A stretch of DNA of 64,000 nt from Echria macrotheca (Eukaryota > Ascomycota > Sordariomycetes > Sordariales > Schizotheciaceae): positions 248,001-312,000 of the forward strand of contig MU839847.1 in the NCBI GenBank assembly GCA_030411725.1, given 5' to 3'. This document shows positions 43,408 to 52,453 of this stretch, piece after piece. How positions within the stretch are numbered: the first letter of the stretch is position 1; each line of letters opens with the position of its first letter. The notes under the pieces are model-generated. The model did not search any database. It had not been told where the DNA came from and saw nothing but the letters and a program-made list of their open reading frames with translations. The translations under genes were made by a program, and so were the position numbers.

Positions 43408-44475
43408 CTACGACAGATCAATCGCCACAACCCCCTCGTTCACCAGATCAAACCCAACAAACTCCCCGCCATTGGTAACATACAACGTCCTCTCCTGCAG
43501 CCGACTTCCCCTCCCAAACGCCGCAGCCGTCGGGTTCAACAACAGCGCCGTATCATTCACGACCCTCTGGCTCGCCGGACCACCACCACTCCCACCAAAC
43601 GTCACCTCCACGGCATAACTCGGATGCGACGCGATCCACGCCCTTGCCCCTCCTCCTCCTCCCTTGCCAGGCTTCCCATCCAGCGCGAAATCATCATAAA
43701 CAACATCCGCCCCAGCATCCGCACTCCCAGAAATTACCTCAACCTCCCCGACCCGATTGCCCGCCCCATCAATCCCCACCCTCCCAAAAAACCGCCTTGC
43801 CGAGTTGGTAAAGTAGACATGCCCCCCCTCACCCTTGAGCCCATTAATCCCCAAGTTCGTGCCCGGCTCCGTCCCCACGGGCGCGAGCACCTCCGACTGG
43901 AACGCGACGCCGTACGCGCCCGTCTCCAGATCGACGCGCCACACGGCGCCTAGGGCTGAGTCCGCCGCGAGGAGCAGGCGCGGGTTGGTCGGGTGTCGCG
44001 CGATGCCGTTGAAGCTGATTGAGTTGGCCACGGTCGCGAGGAGACTTATCGTCGGGGATGATGATGATGCGGTTGTTGCTGGGCCCGGGCCCGGGCCCGG
44101 ACCCCCGGGGCCGCGGCGGAAGTCGACTTTCCAGATCCTGATGGAGCCGAGCTCGGCGCGCGTACTAGCCAAATCCCAGGTTGCCGTGACGAGGGCGAAG
44201 ACGTCGGGGGAGATCTCGGCGATGCCTGAGATGCCTGTGATGTTGGAGAAGGTGTGGACGACCTCGGCCGTGGGGGTCGCGACGGTCGGGTCGATGGAGA
44301 AGAGCTGGGGTACGCTCATCGAGGTGATTAGTAGCCTGCCGTTGGCGCGCACCGCGATGTTCTCGATGAAGTGGTTGGGCGGGAAGGTGTAGATGTTGCG
44401 GATTGGTGGGTTGGATGTGTCGGCTGCGACGCCTGAGATTGCGGCGAGCGCGCCGATGCAGAGTGAGAACTTCAT
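43408..44475 (-). CDS. Secreted SMP-30-like six-bladed beta-propeller (hetero-Diels-Alderase-like)
   Basis: A single exon of 355 residues. A signal peptide (MKFSLCIGALAAISGVAA) is followed by the typical opening FIENIAVRANGRLLITSM, then blade strands with NGxxxxP and xDxxTG patterns: SFNGIARHPTNPRLLLAADSALGAVWRVDLETG, GINGLKGEGGHVYFTNSARR and AAFGRGSRLQERTLYVTNGG. This is the SMP-30/gluconolactonase-like group that in fungi includes the hetero-Diels-Alderases of tropolone sesquiterpenoid pathways (AsR5/EupF type). The function here may be enzymatic or unknown, since no pathway genes are adjacent. A Pro-Gly run (PGGPGPGPGPA) near residue 127, encoded by a GGGCCC repeat at 44079-44108, is an insert in a loop. 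Confidence 0.82.
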   Translation of the reverse strand: MKFSLCIGALAAISGVAADTSNPPIRNIYTFPPNHFIENIAVRANGRLLITSMSVPQLFSIDPTVATPTAEVVHTFSNITGISGIAEISPDVFALVTATWDLASTRAELGSIRIWKVDFRRGPGGPGPGPGPATTASSSSPTISLLATVANSISFNGIARHPTNPRLLLAADSALGAVWRVDLETGAYGVAFQSEVLAPVGTEPGTNLGINGLKGEGGHVYFTNSARRFFGRVGIDGAGNRVGEVEVISGSADAGADVVYDDFALDGKPGKGGGGGARAWIASHPSYAVEVTFGGSGGGPASQRVVNDTALLLNPTAAAFGRGSRLQERTLYVTNGGEFVGFDLVNEGVVAIDLS

Positions 44476-45402
44476 CGTGGTGGTTGGCTTTCGGCTGAAT
44501 ATCCGACTGCGCGGGTGTTCCTGGGAAAAGGTTTGAGTATGGCCATGGTGGGTTCGTAGTCTTTATTTCGTCGATGATGTGACCGCCGCGGGAAATTGCA
44601 ATGACTAGAGCTCCAGCAGCGTTGTAGCCGTACCCGCAAGCAGTATGGTTTCCGAGTGCGAGACTCGGTTCCGGGTTCGATCAGCCGCTGTGGAGTGGAT
44701 TATTGACTTGGTGCATTGCCTAACCGGTGGATTGGTTGCCGGCGGCCGGCAGTTCATCCACTTCAAATGGACGGTTGACATGACAACATGATGTACACAA
44801 CCGCGGAATCGGGATGCACTAGTGATGGAAAGGGGAATGCAAGTAATTGGGATGCTGAAAAAGGTGCTGTGGGATAAGCCTGTTCTATCTAAAGCTGTTC
44901 GTATGCCACTGTTCAGAAGAGTTATTGTGAATTCCACTGAGATATATGGATAAATGCCAGCCTGTCTCCATGCAATGAATCCAACGTTTTGGCCGACGTT
45001 CTGTTAAAGCTCGCGCAGAGTAAAACCGAAGTGGTGTATAGTCCCCTCGTGTTTAGCGTGTCATCATGACGACGTCGCTCCGAGTACACCAAGAATAGCA
45101 GAAAGCCAGTAGACATCCGTAGATAGAACCATTATCGTAGCCTCGAATTCCTGTATATCAATCTCCTGAATACCAACATCCCGGCTTCTACTACAGCTAG
45201 CTTTGCGCTAACATACAGGGAGACAGGTTGTCTCCGTACACCTACTCACGCGGTCTATCTTCCTCTCAGAGTCCGGTATCTACATGACAGCATGATTGCG
45301 ACGTTTCTCAGGCTCAATGGTAGAGACGTTGAAAGAGCTGGGAGGGCGGCTGGACGGACAACGCAAAAAGGAACTTCTCTACAAGAGAGAAGCAAAAATA
45401 TG
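44476..45402. other. Intergenic region
   Basis: Between the propeller gene start and tRNA-Glu. No supported ORF and no clear repeat. Confidence 0.5.
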
Positions 45403-45491
45403 CTCGGATACGGGGAGTCGAACCCCGGGCTCTTGAGGAGTCAGGCTGCTAAGCTTGAAAACCAAGGATGTTACCGCTACACCATACCCGA
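45403..45491 (-). tRNA. tRNA-Glu (TTC) with intron
   Basis: Read on the minus strand the cloverleaf is: acceptor TCGGGTA paired with TATCCGA and discriminator G, D arm GTGT/ACAT, anticodon stem CTTGG/TCAAG, and T arm CGGGG-TTCGACT-CCCCG. The anticodon loop region is 25 nt long, which is 7 loop bases plus an 18-nt intron after position 37. The anticodon is TTC. The T arm and 3' end closely match the yeast tRNA-Glu pattern. The variable loop is 4 nt, which excludes tRNA-Leu. Confidence 0.9.
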
Positions 45492-46070
45492 CTTGAATCG
45501 TGTGTGATCCCGATGATTGGTCAGCTACGGGTCATTCTGTTTTATTAAGGAACTAACTCGGTGATGTAGTGTGAAGTCATCAATAACTGCACATTAGGTT
45601 CTTTGTTGACACTCTGGATGTGGCCTTCGAATGGTACATCCCCAAGTTTCCGGCGGGTACCTGGCAACACATACGGTCGCCAGTACCGTTTGGTCACTGC
45701 TCGGTCAGCCAGACCAAGCCGCAGTGTGTCGATGGCCCGGAAGACTTCCGGTGTGTTGGACAGCGTGAGTGGACACATGCAGGGAACGGTCTAGAGAAGC
45801 TATAAAGAAATGGTCCAAAAGCAACGCAGTGTCATTATGGAACTATCTCTGCCCGTAATCCATCACCGCTAGCCCAAAAAACAATACATAGACTTCGCTC
45901 GGGCTCATCTGCATCTCCAGGTCATGAGATACTTCTGCTTTCCCTCTTCCATTTCCAGAATTCTCCAGTTCCAATCCTCCTCAGACCGGTCTCCACCCCC
46001 GCGTGTCTCCTTCATTACCATTGTTCAAGCCATGCCCGTGCTTACAACGGCGGCCCTCTTCCCCTTCTCG
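45492..46070. other. Intergenic region
   Basis: Between tRNA-Glu and the coiled-coil gene. Small ORFs only, none with a domain. Confidence 0.5.
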
Positions 46071-46382
46071 TCAGATACCGGCCTCCTCCTTGATGCGCTC
46101 GAGCTCACTCTCGATAGTTTGACGCATGTCATCGGCTTCCGCGGCTTGCTCGGGTGTGGCGTCGTCCTCGGCGAGGTCCTTGAGCTCTCCGATGACCTCT
46201 TCGGCGACCTCGGCATACACCTTGCAGAGTGCCGCGGTTTCGGCCAGTTCAGCTTCAGCACCCCCCTCTATCGGCTGTTCTCTGAGCTCTTCCAACGCAT
46301 CTTCGTATCTGTCGAAGGCCTCCTTGTGCTTCTTTTGGAGCTCAACGATCTTGTTAAAGAACTCCTGGTCGGACATGGGCAT
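46071..46382 (-). CDS. Small acidic coiled-coil protein
   Basis: A single exon of 103 residues from the ATG at 46382 (MPMSDQEFFNK). The whole chain is predicted helical with heptad-like spacing: IVELQKKHKEAFDRYEDALEEL, LAETAALCKVYAEVAEEVIGEL, and ADDMRQTIESELERIKEEAG. It is strongly acidic, with one cysteine. The frame is open upstream to 47051, but that part contains a CA-rich leader and a GTAAGT, so it is 5' UTR rather than protein; an ATG at 46433 would add 17 residues. The leader (about 46480-46590) is made of repeated CACTCAA and AGTCAAAC units, common in well-expressed fungal genes. No function is recognised. Confidence 0.68.
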   Translation of the reverse strand: MPMSDQEFFNKIVELQKKHKEAFDRYEDALEELREQPIEGGAEAELAETAALCKVYAEVAEEVIGELKDLAEDDATPEQAAEADDMRQTIESELERIKEEAGI

Positions 46383-48938
46383 GATGGCGGTGGGAGTTGT
46401 GGTTGATTTATACGTGGCAAAGTCAGCATTCATAAACGTTTGGCGCGCTTTTGCACTTACGGGTGTGTGTTGAAAGAATGGCGTAGTCCGGTAGGCTGGT
46501 GCGTGGAGTGCGCTGAGTGCGTTGAGTGTTTGACTGCTTGAGAGTTTGACTGTTTGAGTGTGTTGGCTGTGTTGGAGTGTGTTAAAGGCTTGTTGTGTGC
46601 GGTTGATGATGGTAAAGAGAAGGCAGGAATAGGGAAAGGCTTGTCGTTTAAATAGGCAGCAGACGATGCCTAGTGCATCATGGAAAGCGCCTGTGACTTG
46701 ACAGATGCTGAGGCATCCGAAAGGCACACCAGGAAGGCACACTCCTGAAACTTGCTCCTTGCCATCATCGTCACCCAGTCGGAAATCGTGTTGCAGCTTC
46801 CGGCTCCGCAGCAGGAAAGAGGTCCCCCAGTCGTCCCATAGATCTTGTATCTGTGTCCGGGGACGCATCCTCATGCACATCGATGCGGCCAGTTGTCGTC
46901 CGTTGTCTGAAACGTCCGTCAAGCCCGGCCCTCTAGTTCCAGTTGTCCATGGGACCCGGATTTGGGAGTTGATAAGATGAACCCTATTCGGGCCGGACAT
47001 ACATACGGGCGAGAAAGGCAGCTTCGGAAAGCCCGGAGGGCTCATCGTCAAGTTGCTCTCGAATTCGACAGAGTCTCAGTCTCGGAGATAAGGTGAACTC
47101 ACATTCAATGAGACTTAGGTACGTAGGCCGAAGGGTGTCTGCCGCTGCAGGGTCGGTTGGAATCAGCGGCGACGAGGCTCATCATGGTTTGACGTGATCC
47201 GACTCTCGCCAAAATGTCGATGGTCAAACCAGTTGGCGTGTGGGGTACTACCTTATGCTGCAAGAAATTTCCGATTCACGGCCGTTGCATCAGAACTCGG
47301 TTGTATGACACAGCTCCGGGTGTTCACAACTGTCATGATCGCTTAAGGTCTTAGAACTGTGATCGGGTCTTCTTGACATTGGGAAACTTGGGTTCTACCA
47401 TGGATAGGGAGGGTACGACAGCTGTAGTCATGTGTCCTCCAAGAACAACGACAGGCCTTCCATTCGTCATGAAGGAAACATCGATGAGCTGTGTAGTCCA
47501 CCTCTTGGAGGGGTGGCAACCCAACTGCTCCTCGGCTTAATTTCTTGCCCCGTCGTGGCCATTTCAACGTACTTGGCCTTCAATGTGTTCGTTAGAATCT
47601 CTGCGCATTGGTGTGCTCCTGGAACTCGACATTCATATTCCCCAGCCTCTCCAAGGTCAGATACGTCTTAGAAACCGACACCCTTATCGCCTTTGGATCC
47701 CGCTCGACCACTCCCTTGCCACCGCTGCTTCTGTAGGTCTTCTGGCAGTCCATTGCTCCCCGTCAACACCTACTTCCGGTTACAGATGCTCAGCCGCAGA
47801 CATCTCAACATCAACGAGTTCAGGCCCAAGGCGATGCAGCAATGTGTTACAGTTCTCGTTTCCCGGCGGGTTCTTATCAGTAGGTGCATTGCACCGCTGG
47901 ACCCCGCTGTCTACCCACCAGACCGGCGCGGTTGGTTTGCCCAAAAATCTGTGTCTTCGGTTGTGGTGTCTTCGGTTTTGTGTCTCCACCCTCTCGCTGT
48001 GAAAAGCTCACCATGGAAGTGGCCCTCGACTCTCTGACTGAAACACTTTGTCTCCGGGTACAATTGAGTGGAGCTATCCGCCATGCAGTCGTAGAAGCCA
48101 CCTTCCCGATGGTGTTTACGAAGGTGGATGGAGGTAGGGATAGATTTGTCTCATCTCCCTCGTATGACCTTGTCTACACAAACGGGGAAATCAGCTCGCA
48201 ACCGGAAACGCTCGAAGTCATCTTTAGATCTTAGTCTGACATACAGATGAACCATCACCTGATCTCAACTCAGCTCTAGATCAAATCTGACCTCCCTATA
48301 GGGCTGACAACACATCGCCCCTTGGCGAGATACCGGCAAAATCCAAAGTCCCCGAACACAACCCATCCCATCGGCACTGCACCCACCACCGGGACATATC
48401 CCACCAATCCCCTTCCCTACACATCAGCTCCGTAAATTAACTCTAAATGAAATCTGATCTCACCATGCAGAGTCCAGGAATATCACGTCCCATCTCAGCT
48501 CAGCCCTTGGCCCTCTCGGCAAATCTCAAGAGGCAAAGTCTACCGAAAGGGGCTTGACACCGACAAATTGGGATCCGGCTAAAATCTCTCGGGACCCAAA
48601 CATGGCTTACCAAGATCCAGGCTCCCGAAATTTACCGGGACAGGGCAAGTCTATTCCTGGATTCGATGCGTGTACCTTACCTTGCATCGAGGCGAGATAC
48701 AGAGTGCGAGGAGGCTGAGAGGTGATGACCGAGCAGGACATCGAGAATAGATGCAACTGACAAACATAACGAAATCACGATGGCGAGGAACATGTATAAA
48801 GACACAAGTTCCGCGCAGCTTCTCGACAACAACATCATCATCACCATCATCACTCAGCCCCAACACTAAACAACCAACAACCATCAAACACACCTCTCCA
48901 ACACACCAACCCAAAACTACCACTCCCCAAAACCAAAA
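46383..48938. other. Intergenic region
   Basis: About 2.5 kb. It includes the promoter and leader of the coiled-coil gene (TATTTAAAC near 46648-46656) and the promoter of the secreted protein gene. Plus-strand ORFs at 47432-48237 have no domain and overlap in two frames. I could not support a gene. Confidence 0.45.
48795..48801 (+). promoter_or_regulatory. TATA box upstream of the secreted protein gene
   Basis: TATAAAG lies about 140 nt before the ATG at 48939 and is followed by an AC-rich leader (CAACACACC-type). Confidence 0.5.
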
Positions 48939-49328
48939 ATGCAGCTCATCAACACCCTCACCATCCTCCTCGCGGCCGCCGGCACCTCCCTCGCCGCCCC
49001 GGCCCCCACTTCCTCCACCACCACCACCTCCATCCAAATCGAAGAACGCGGCTCCTCGACCCCGCTAATCGACCTCTGGAAGAACAAGTCCTTCCTCGAC
49101 CTCAAGTTCACCGGCTCCGGCACGCTAGGCACCTGCTTCGACCTGCCCTCCAACTTCCAGAACATCGCGTCGAGCGGAAAGGCCAGGGCCGGCTTCCGCT
49201 GCACCATCTGGGTCAAGAAGAACTGCCAGGGAACGGGGTTCAGCTTCAACGAGAAGCCGGGTTCCAAGTCGTTCCCCGATTGGATTGATGACAAGGCTAG
49301 CAGCTGGAAGTGTGTCAAGGATGAGTAA
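48939..49328 (+). CDS. Small secreted protein, possibly crystallin-like fold
   Basis: A single exon of 129 residues. A signal peptide ends near residue 20 (GTSLA/AP), followed by a Thr/Ser-rich propeptide-like stretch with IEERG near residue 37. The mature part has four cysteines: LGTCFDLP, GFRCTIWVKKNCQG and SWKC. It has the Y/F-x-F and Gly spacing (GTGFSFNEKPGS) of beta/gamma-crystallin-like secreted proteins common in fungi. A TATA box and AC-rich leader suggest strong, regulated expression. The role is unknown; it could be an effector, a wall protein or an antimicrobial. The fold assignment is tentative. Confidence 0.78.
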   Translation: MQLINTLTILLAAAGTSLAAPAPTSSTTTTSIQIEERGSSTPLIDLWKNKSFLDLKFTGSGTLGTCFDLPSNFQNIASSGKARAGFRCTIWVKKNCQGTGFSFNEKPGSKSFPDWIDDKASSWKCVKDE

Positions 49329-49653
49329 ATATCCCAGGTATGGGATTTACTTGTTCTGCTTCCTTGGGCGTGGGGATAGTGGTTGGTAGGGGTGGGGATG
49401 GGGGATTGTTTGCATTTGTATCTGCATTAAGCAGGGTCTGGTTCGAAAAAAAGGGGGGCTGCATCATTGGCTGCATTGCATCGCATCGGTTCGCGATTCT
49501 AGCTTGACATCTTGCTTCAATATATACAATTGCTTCTCAATTCTCACAGCTCACAGGTACAAATGACTGCTAACCAAAAAATGCCCTCTTACGACGCCAA
49601 ACGACTGCCATAGATACCCATGCAAGTCGCCTCCATGCAAGTATCCAACTCAT

Positions 49654-51744
49654 CTACTCTTTCCCATCTACCTCCTCCTCCTCCTCCTCGATACTCATCT
49701 CCTGCGCGGTCCACAACTCCTTGTACAGCCCACCCCGCTCCATAAGCTCACGGTGGGTGCCCGTCTCGACCACACTGCCCTCCCTCAACACAATGATCAG
49801 ATCAGCGTCGTATATCGTCCTCAGCCGGTGCGCCACAAACACGCTCGTTCGGGACTTGCCCCTCAGTATCTCGTTGATGTTGGCCATCAAGGCCTGTTCT
49901 GTATGCGTATCCAATGCGCTGGTCGCCTCGTCGAAGAACAGCAGCGGCGGGTCCTTCAGAATGAGTCGACTGACAGCCAGTCGCTGCTTCTCACCCCCGG
50001 AGATCATCAAACCGCGCTCGCCGACCTTGGTCTCATAGCCATGGGGCCAGCTCATGATCTTATCATGGATATGCGCCTGACGAGCTGCTTCGTGCACCTC
50101 CTCCACGCTCGCATTCATGTTCCCGTAATGGATATTGTGCTCAACCGTATCATTAAATAGCGGGGTGTCCTGCGGCACAACGCCGATTGCCCGACGGAGG
50201 GAGTCCAGCTTGACGTCGCGAACATCCTGATCATCAATGAAGATGCGACCGGATTGGACATCATAGGACCGGAAGAGGAGACGGAGAAGCGTCGATTTGC
50301 CACAGCCGCTGGGACCAACAACGGCAACCTTCTTGCCCGCTGGAATCGTCACAGAAAGATCACGTAGGATCGGGCGGTCCTCGTAGTAACCAAATGTGAC
50401 GTTCTCGAACCGGATCTCGCCGCCCTTGGTCAGCTGCAGCGGCTTGGCATCAGGCTTCTCCTGGATCGAGACATTGACCTTTTGTAGGTTAAATAGCGTC
50501 TCCATGTCCAACAAAGACTGCCTCAACTCGCGGTAGACAGTTCCCAAAAAGTTGAGCGGTACCGAGAGCTGGAAGACTAGCTGGTTGATGAAGACCAGAT
50601 CGCCCACCGTCAGCGACCCATCCACAATGCCCTTGGCACCGAGATACATCATGACGGTGAGAGCCGACGAGAAAATGACGTTTTGCCCGCTGTTGAGAAA
50701 GGCCAGCGAGGTAGCAACCTTGATGGAGCTCTTCTCATACTGCTTCAGAGCCTTGTCGTACCGGCCGATCTCGTACTGCTCGTTGTTGAAGTACTTGACC
50801 GCTTCGTAGTTGATGAGGGAGTCCACCGCTACTGTAGATGCCCGATTGTCCGCTGCATTAGCCTGCCGTCGGAACTTTGTCCGCCACGCGGTAGTCAAAA
50901 TGGTAAACGCCGTGTAACCCGCCATGGTGAGCGCTGTGATGGCGGCAAACTCCCACCCAAAGTTGTAGGTCAGAATTCCACACACCATCGTGATCTCCAA
51001 CGCCGTCGGCACAATGTGAAACACCATGCTCGTCAACAAAAAGCTAATTCCTTTGGTACCGCGATCGATGGCGCGTGTCAATCCGCCCGTCTGTTTCGAC
51101 AGGTGGAAGCTGAGGTCCAAGTTTAGCAAGTGTCCAAATGTTCCCCTGGCCACACGACGGATCGCTTTTTGCGCAACCGTCGAAAAGACGGCGTTCCGAA
51201 GCTCTTGCGACAAGACAGAACCAATCCTAGCACCACCGTACGCCAAGATCATGGCGCCGGCCACCGTCGCCGCCGTCCCGCCCGTTGTTGCAAAATCGAT
51301 GTTGAGCGAGTCAACAATCTCGCGAAAGTAAAACGGCACCTGGACGTTGAGCACCTTGGCGCCCACCAGCAGGCCCACCGACAGCAGCACGCGCATCTTG
51401 TCTCCCCAGCTATCTTTCGGCCAGAGGTATCGCGACATCTCTTTCATGATGGCCCAGTCTGCCTTGCGCTGTTCCTGCGCACTCTTGTCGAGCGTCGCGA
51501 GGGGGTCGACGGCCGTGGGACGCGCGGTCTTCGGGACGAGGAGGGGTTTCTCGGGCTCGACACGGGAGGAGTTTGGGCCATAGCTGCGGAGGTGCGTCGT
51601 CGCAAACAGTAATCGGGGCGGGGCAGGGCGGCGGAGAGCGGCGAGAGGTCGGCACCTGGCCGAGGCGCCTCGGGAGAGAAGAAGAGAGGCTCTCTGAGCC
51701 GTAGATAGACTTGTCGCCATCATGAACATCGATGAGGGCGCCAT
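49654..51744 (-). CDS. ATM1: Mitochondrial iron-sulfur cluster ABC transporter Atm1
   Basis: A single exon; the ATG at 51744 gives 696 residues, close to the family length. The frame is open to 51891, which would add 49 residues, and the MM pair 21 nt downstream is another possible start. The N-terminus is Arg/Ser/Ala-rich, a mitochondrial presequence. Six membrane segments follow, with Atm1 signatures such as VPFYFREIVDSLN, FHLSKQTGGLTRAIDRGTKG and VAVDSLINYEAVKYFNNEQYE. The ATPase has Walker A GPSGCGKST, Q-loop VVPQDTPLF, the signature ISGGEKQR, Walker B LLFFDEATSALD, and the H-loop VAHRL. It exports a sulfur-containing or glutathione-linked compound from the matrix for cytosolic iron-sulfur protein assembly. 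The C-terminus ends with an acidic EEEEEE run. Confidence 0.95.
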   Translation of the reverse strand: MAPSSMFMMATSLSTAQRASLLLSRGASARCRPLAALRRPAPPRLLFATTHLRSYGPNSSRVEPEKPLLVPKTARPTAVDPLATLDKSAQEQRKADWAIMKEMSRYLWPKDSWGDKMRVLLSVGLLVGAKVLNVQVPFYFREIVDSLNIDFATTGGTAATVAGAMILAYGGARIGSVLSQELRNAVFSTVAQKAIRRVARGTFGHLLNLDLSFHLSKQTGGLTRAIDRGTKGISFLLTSMVFHIVPTALEITMVCGILTYNFGWEFAAITALTMAGYTAFTILTTAWRTKFRRQANAADNRASTVAVDSLINYEAVKYFNNEQYEIGRYDKALKQYEKSSIKVATSLAFLNSGQNVIFSSALTVMMYLGAKGIVDGSLTVGDLVFINQLVFQLSVPLNFLGTVYRELRQSLLDMETLFNLQKVNVSIQEKPDAKPLQLTKGGEIRFENVTFGYYEDRPILRDLSVTIPAGKKVAVVGPSGCGKSTLLRLLFRSYDVQSGRIFIDDQDVRDVKLDSLRRAIGVVPQDTPLFNDTVEHNIHYGNMNASVEEVHEAARQAHIHDKIMSWPHGYETKVGERGLMISGGEKQRLAVSRLILKDPPLLFFDEATSALDTHTEQALMANINEILRGKSRTSVFVAHRLRTIYDADLIIVLREGSVVETGTHRELMERGGLYKELWTAQEMSIEEEEEEVDGKE

Positions 51745-52453
51745 TGTGCGGAGGGGAGGTGCGGCATCTTTGGGAGGGATTCCTGGGAACGCACAAATCG
51801 CGCGAAGGGCGAACTCGGAGATCGAAGAAGTGGGGCTGCGAAGCAAATATGTATTGACTCGAGGACAGATAGTCGTTTCGGACGGTCTCATATATAGCCC
51901 ATGGCGATGGGCGAAGCGGCCGAGGGATCGATTCGGTGGCTTGTCGCTAGTTCGTGCGCAAATTCTTTTGGCGCGAGGGGAGCTGGTTTTGAAGCTTCAA
52001 ACGAAGCTTGAAGCCGTTGTGGAGCCGCTGATGATGCAATGGGGGGGAGCCGCAGCGTGCTGCGCAATTACGTAAGCTCTGCGACGACCCACCCGAGAGC
52101 CCTAAACAGTCCTGAAAGAAGAGGAATTTGATCGCCAGACAGTTTTTCCTGTCGTTAGACGTTTTATGCTATCACACTTGCCCTCAATACAGGTGCTTGG
52201 AGTATCAATCGATAAGCTGACAAGGAATTTGCTCGCCCTCACGTGATTTGGCTGTCGCTTCGGGTGAGGCCAGGAAGCGCCTCGAAGCATTAACGTAGGG
52301 CCGCGCTGACGCGCCGAACAATCTAGGTAGTTAAGGCTGCAGCAAAAAGAGACACAACACCCCTACAAGGCCGAATTGGTCCTTCCTGTTCCTCGCCCTG
52401 CAGTTAGCCACGTTTACCGCCATCGCTATGGGTTTCGCTGTCGCCAGGGATGA
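51745..52453. other. Promoter region of ATM1 and 3' flank of SNF2 gene
   Basis: No supported ORF beyond the possible N-terminal extension of the transporter to 51891. Confidence 0.5.

Noticed and set aside
46433..47051. 200-residue N-terminal extension of the coiled-coil protein
   Set aside because: It translates repeated CA-rich leader sequence and has a TATTTAAAC-like element inside it. The coiled coil starts right after the ATG at 46382.
47432..48237. Cluster of plus-strand ORFs
   Set aside because: Two overlapping frames of similar length, no recognised family and no convincing introns.
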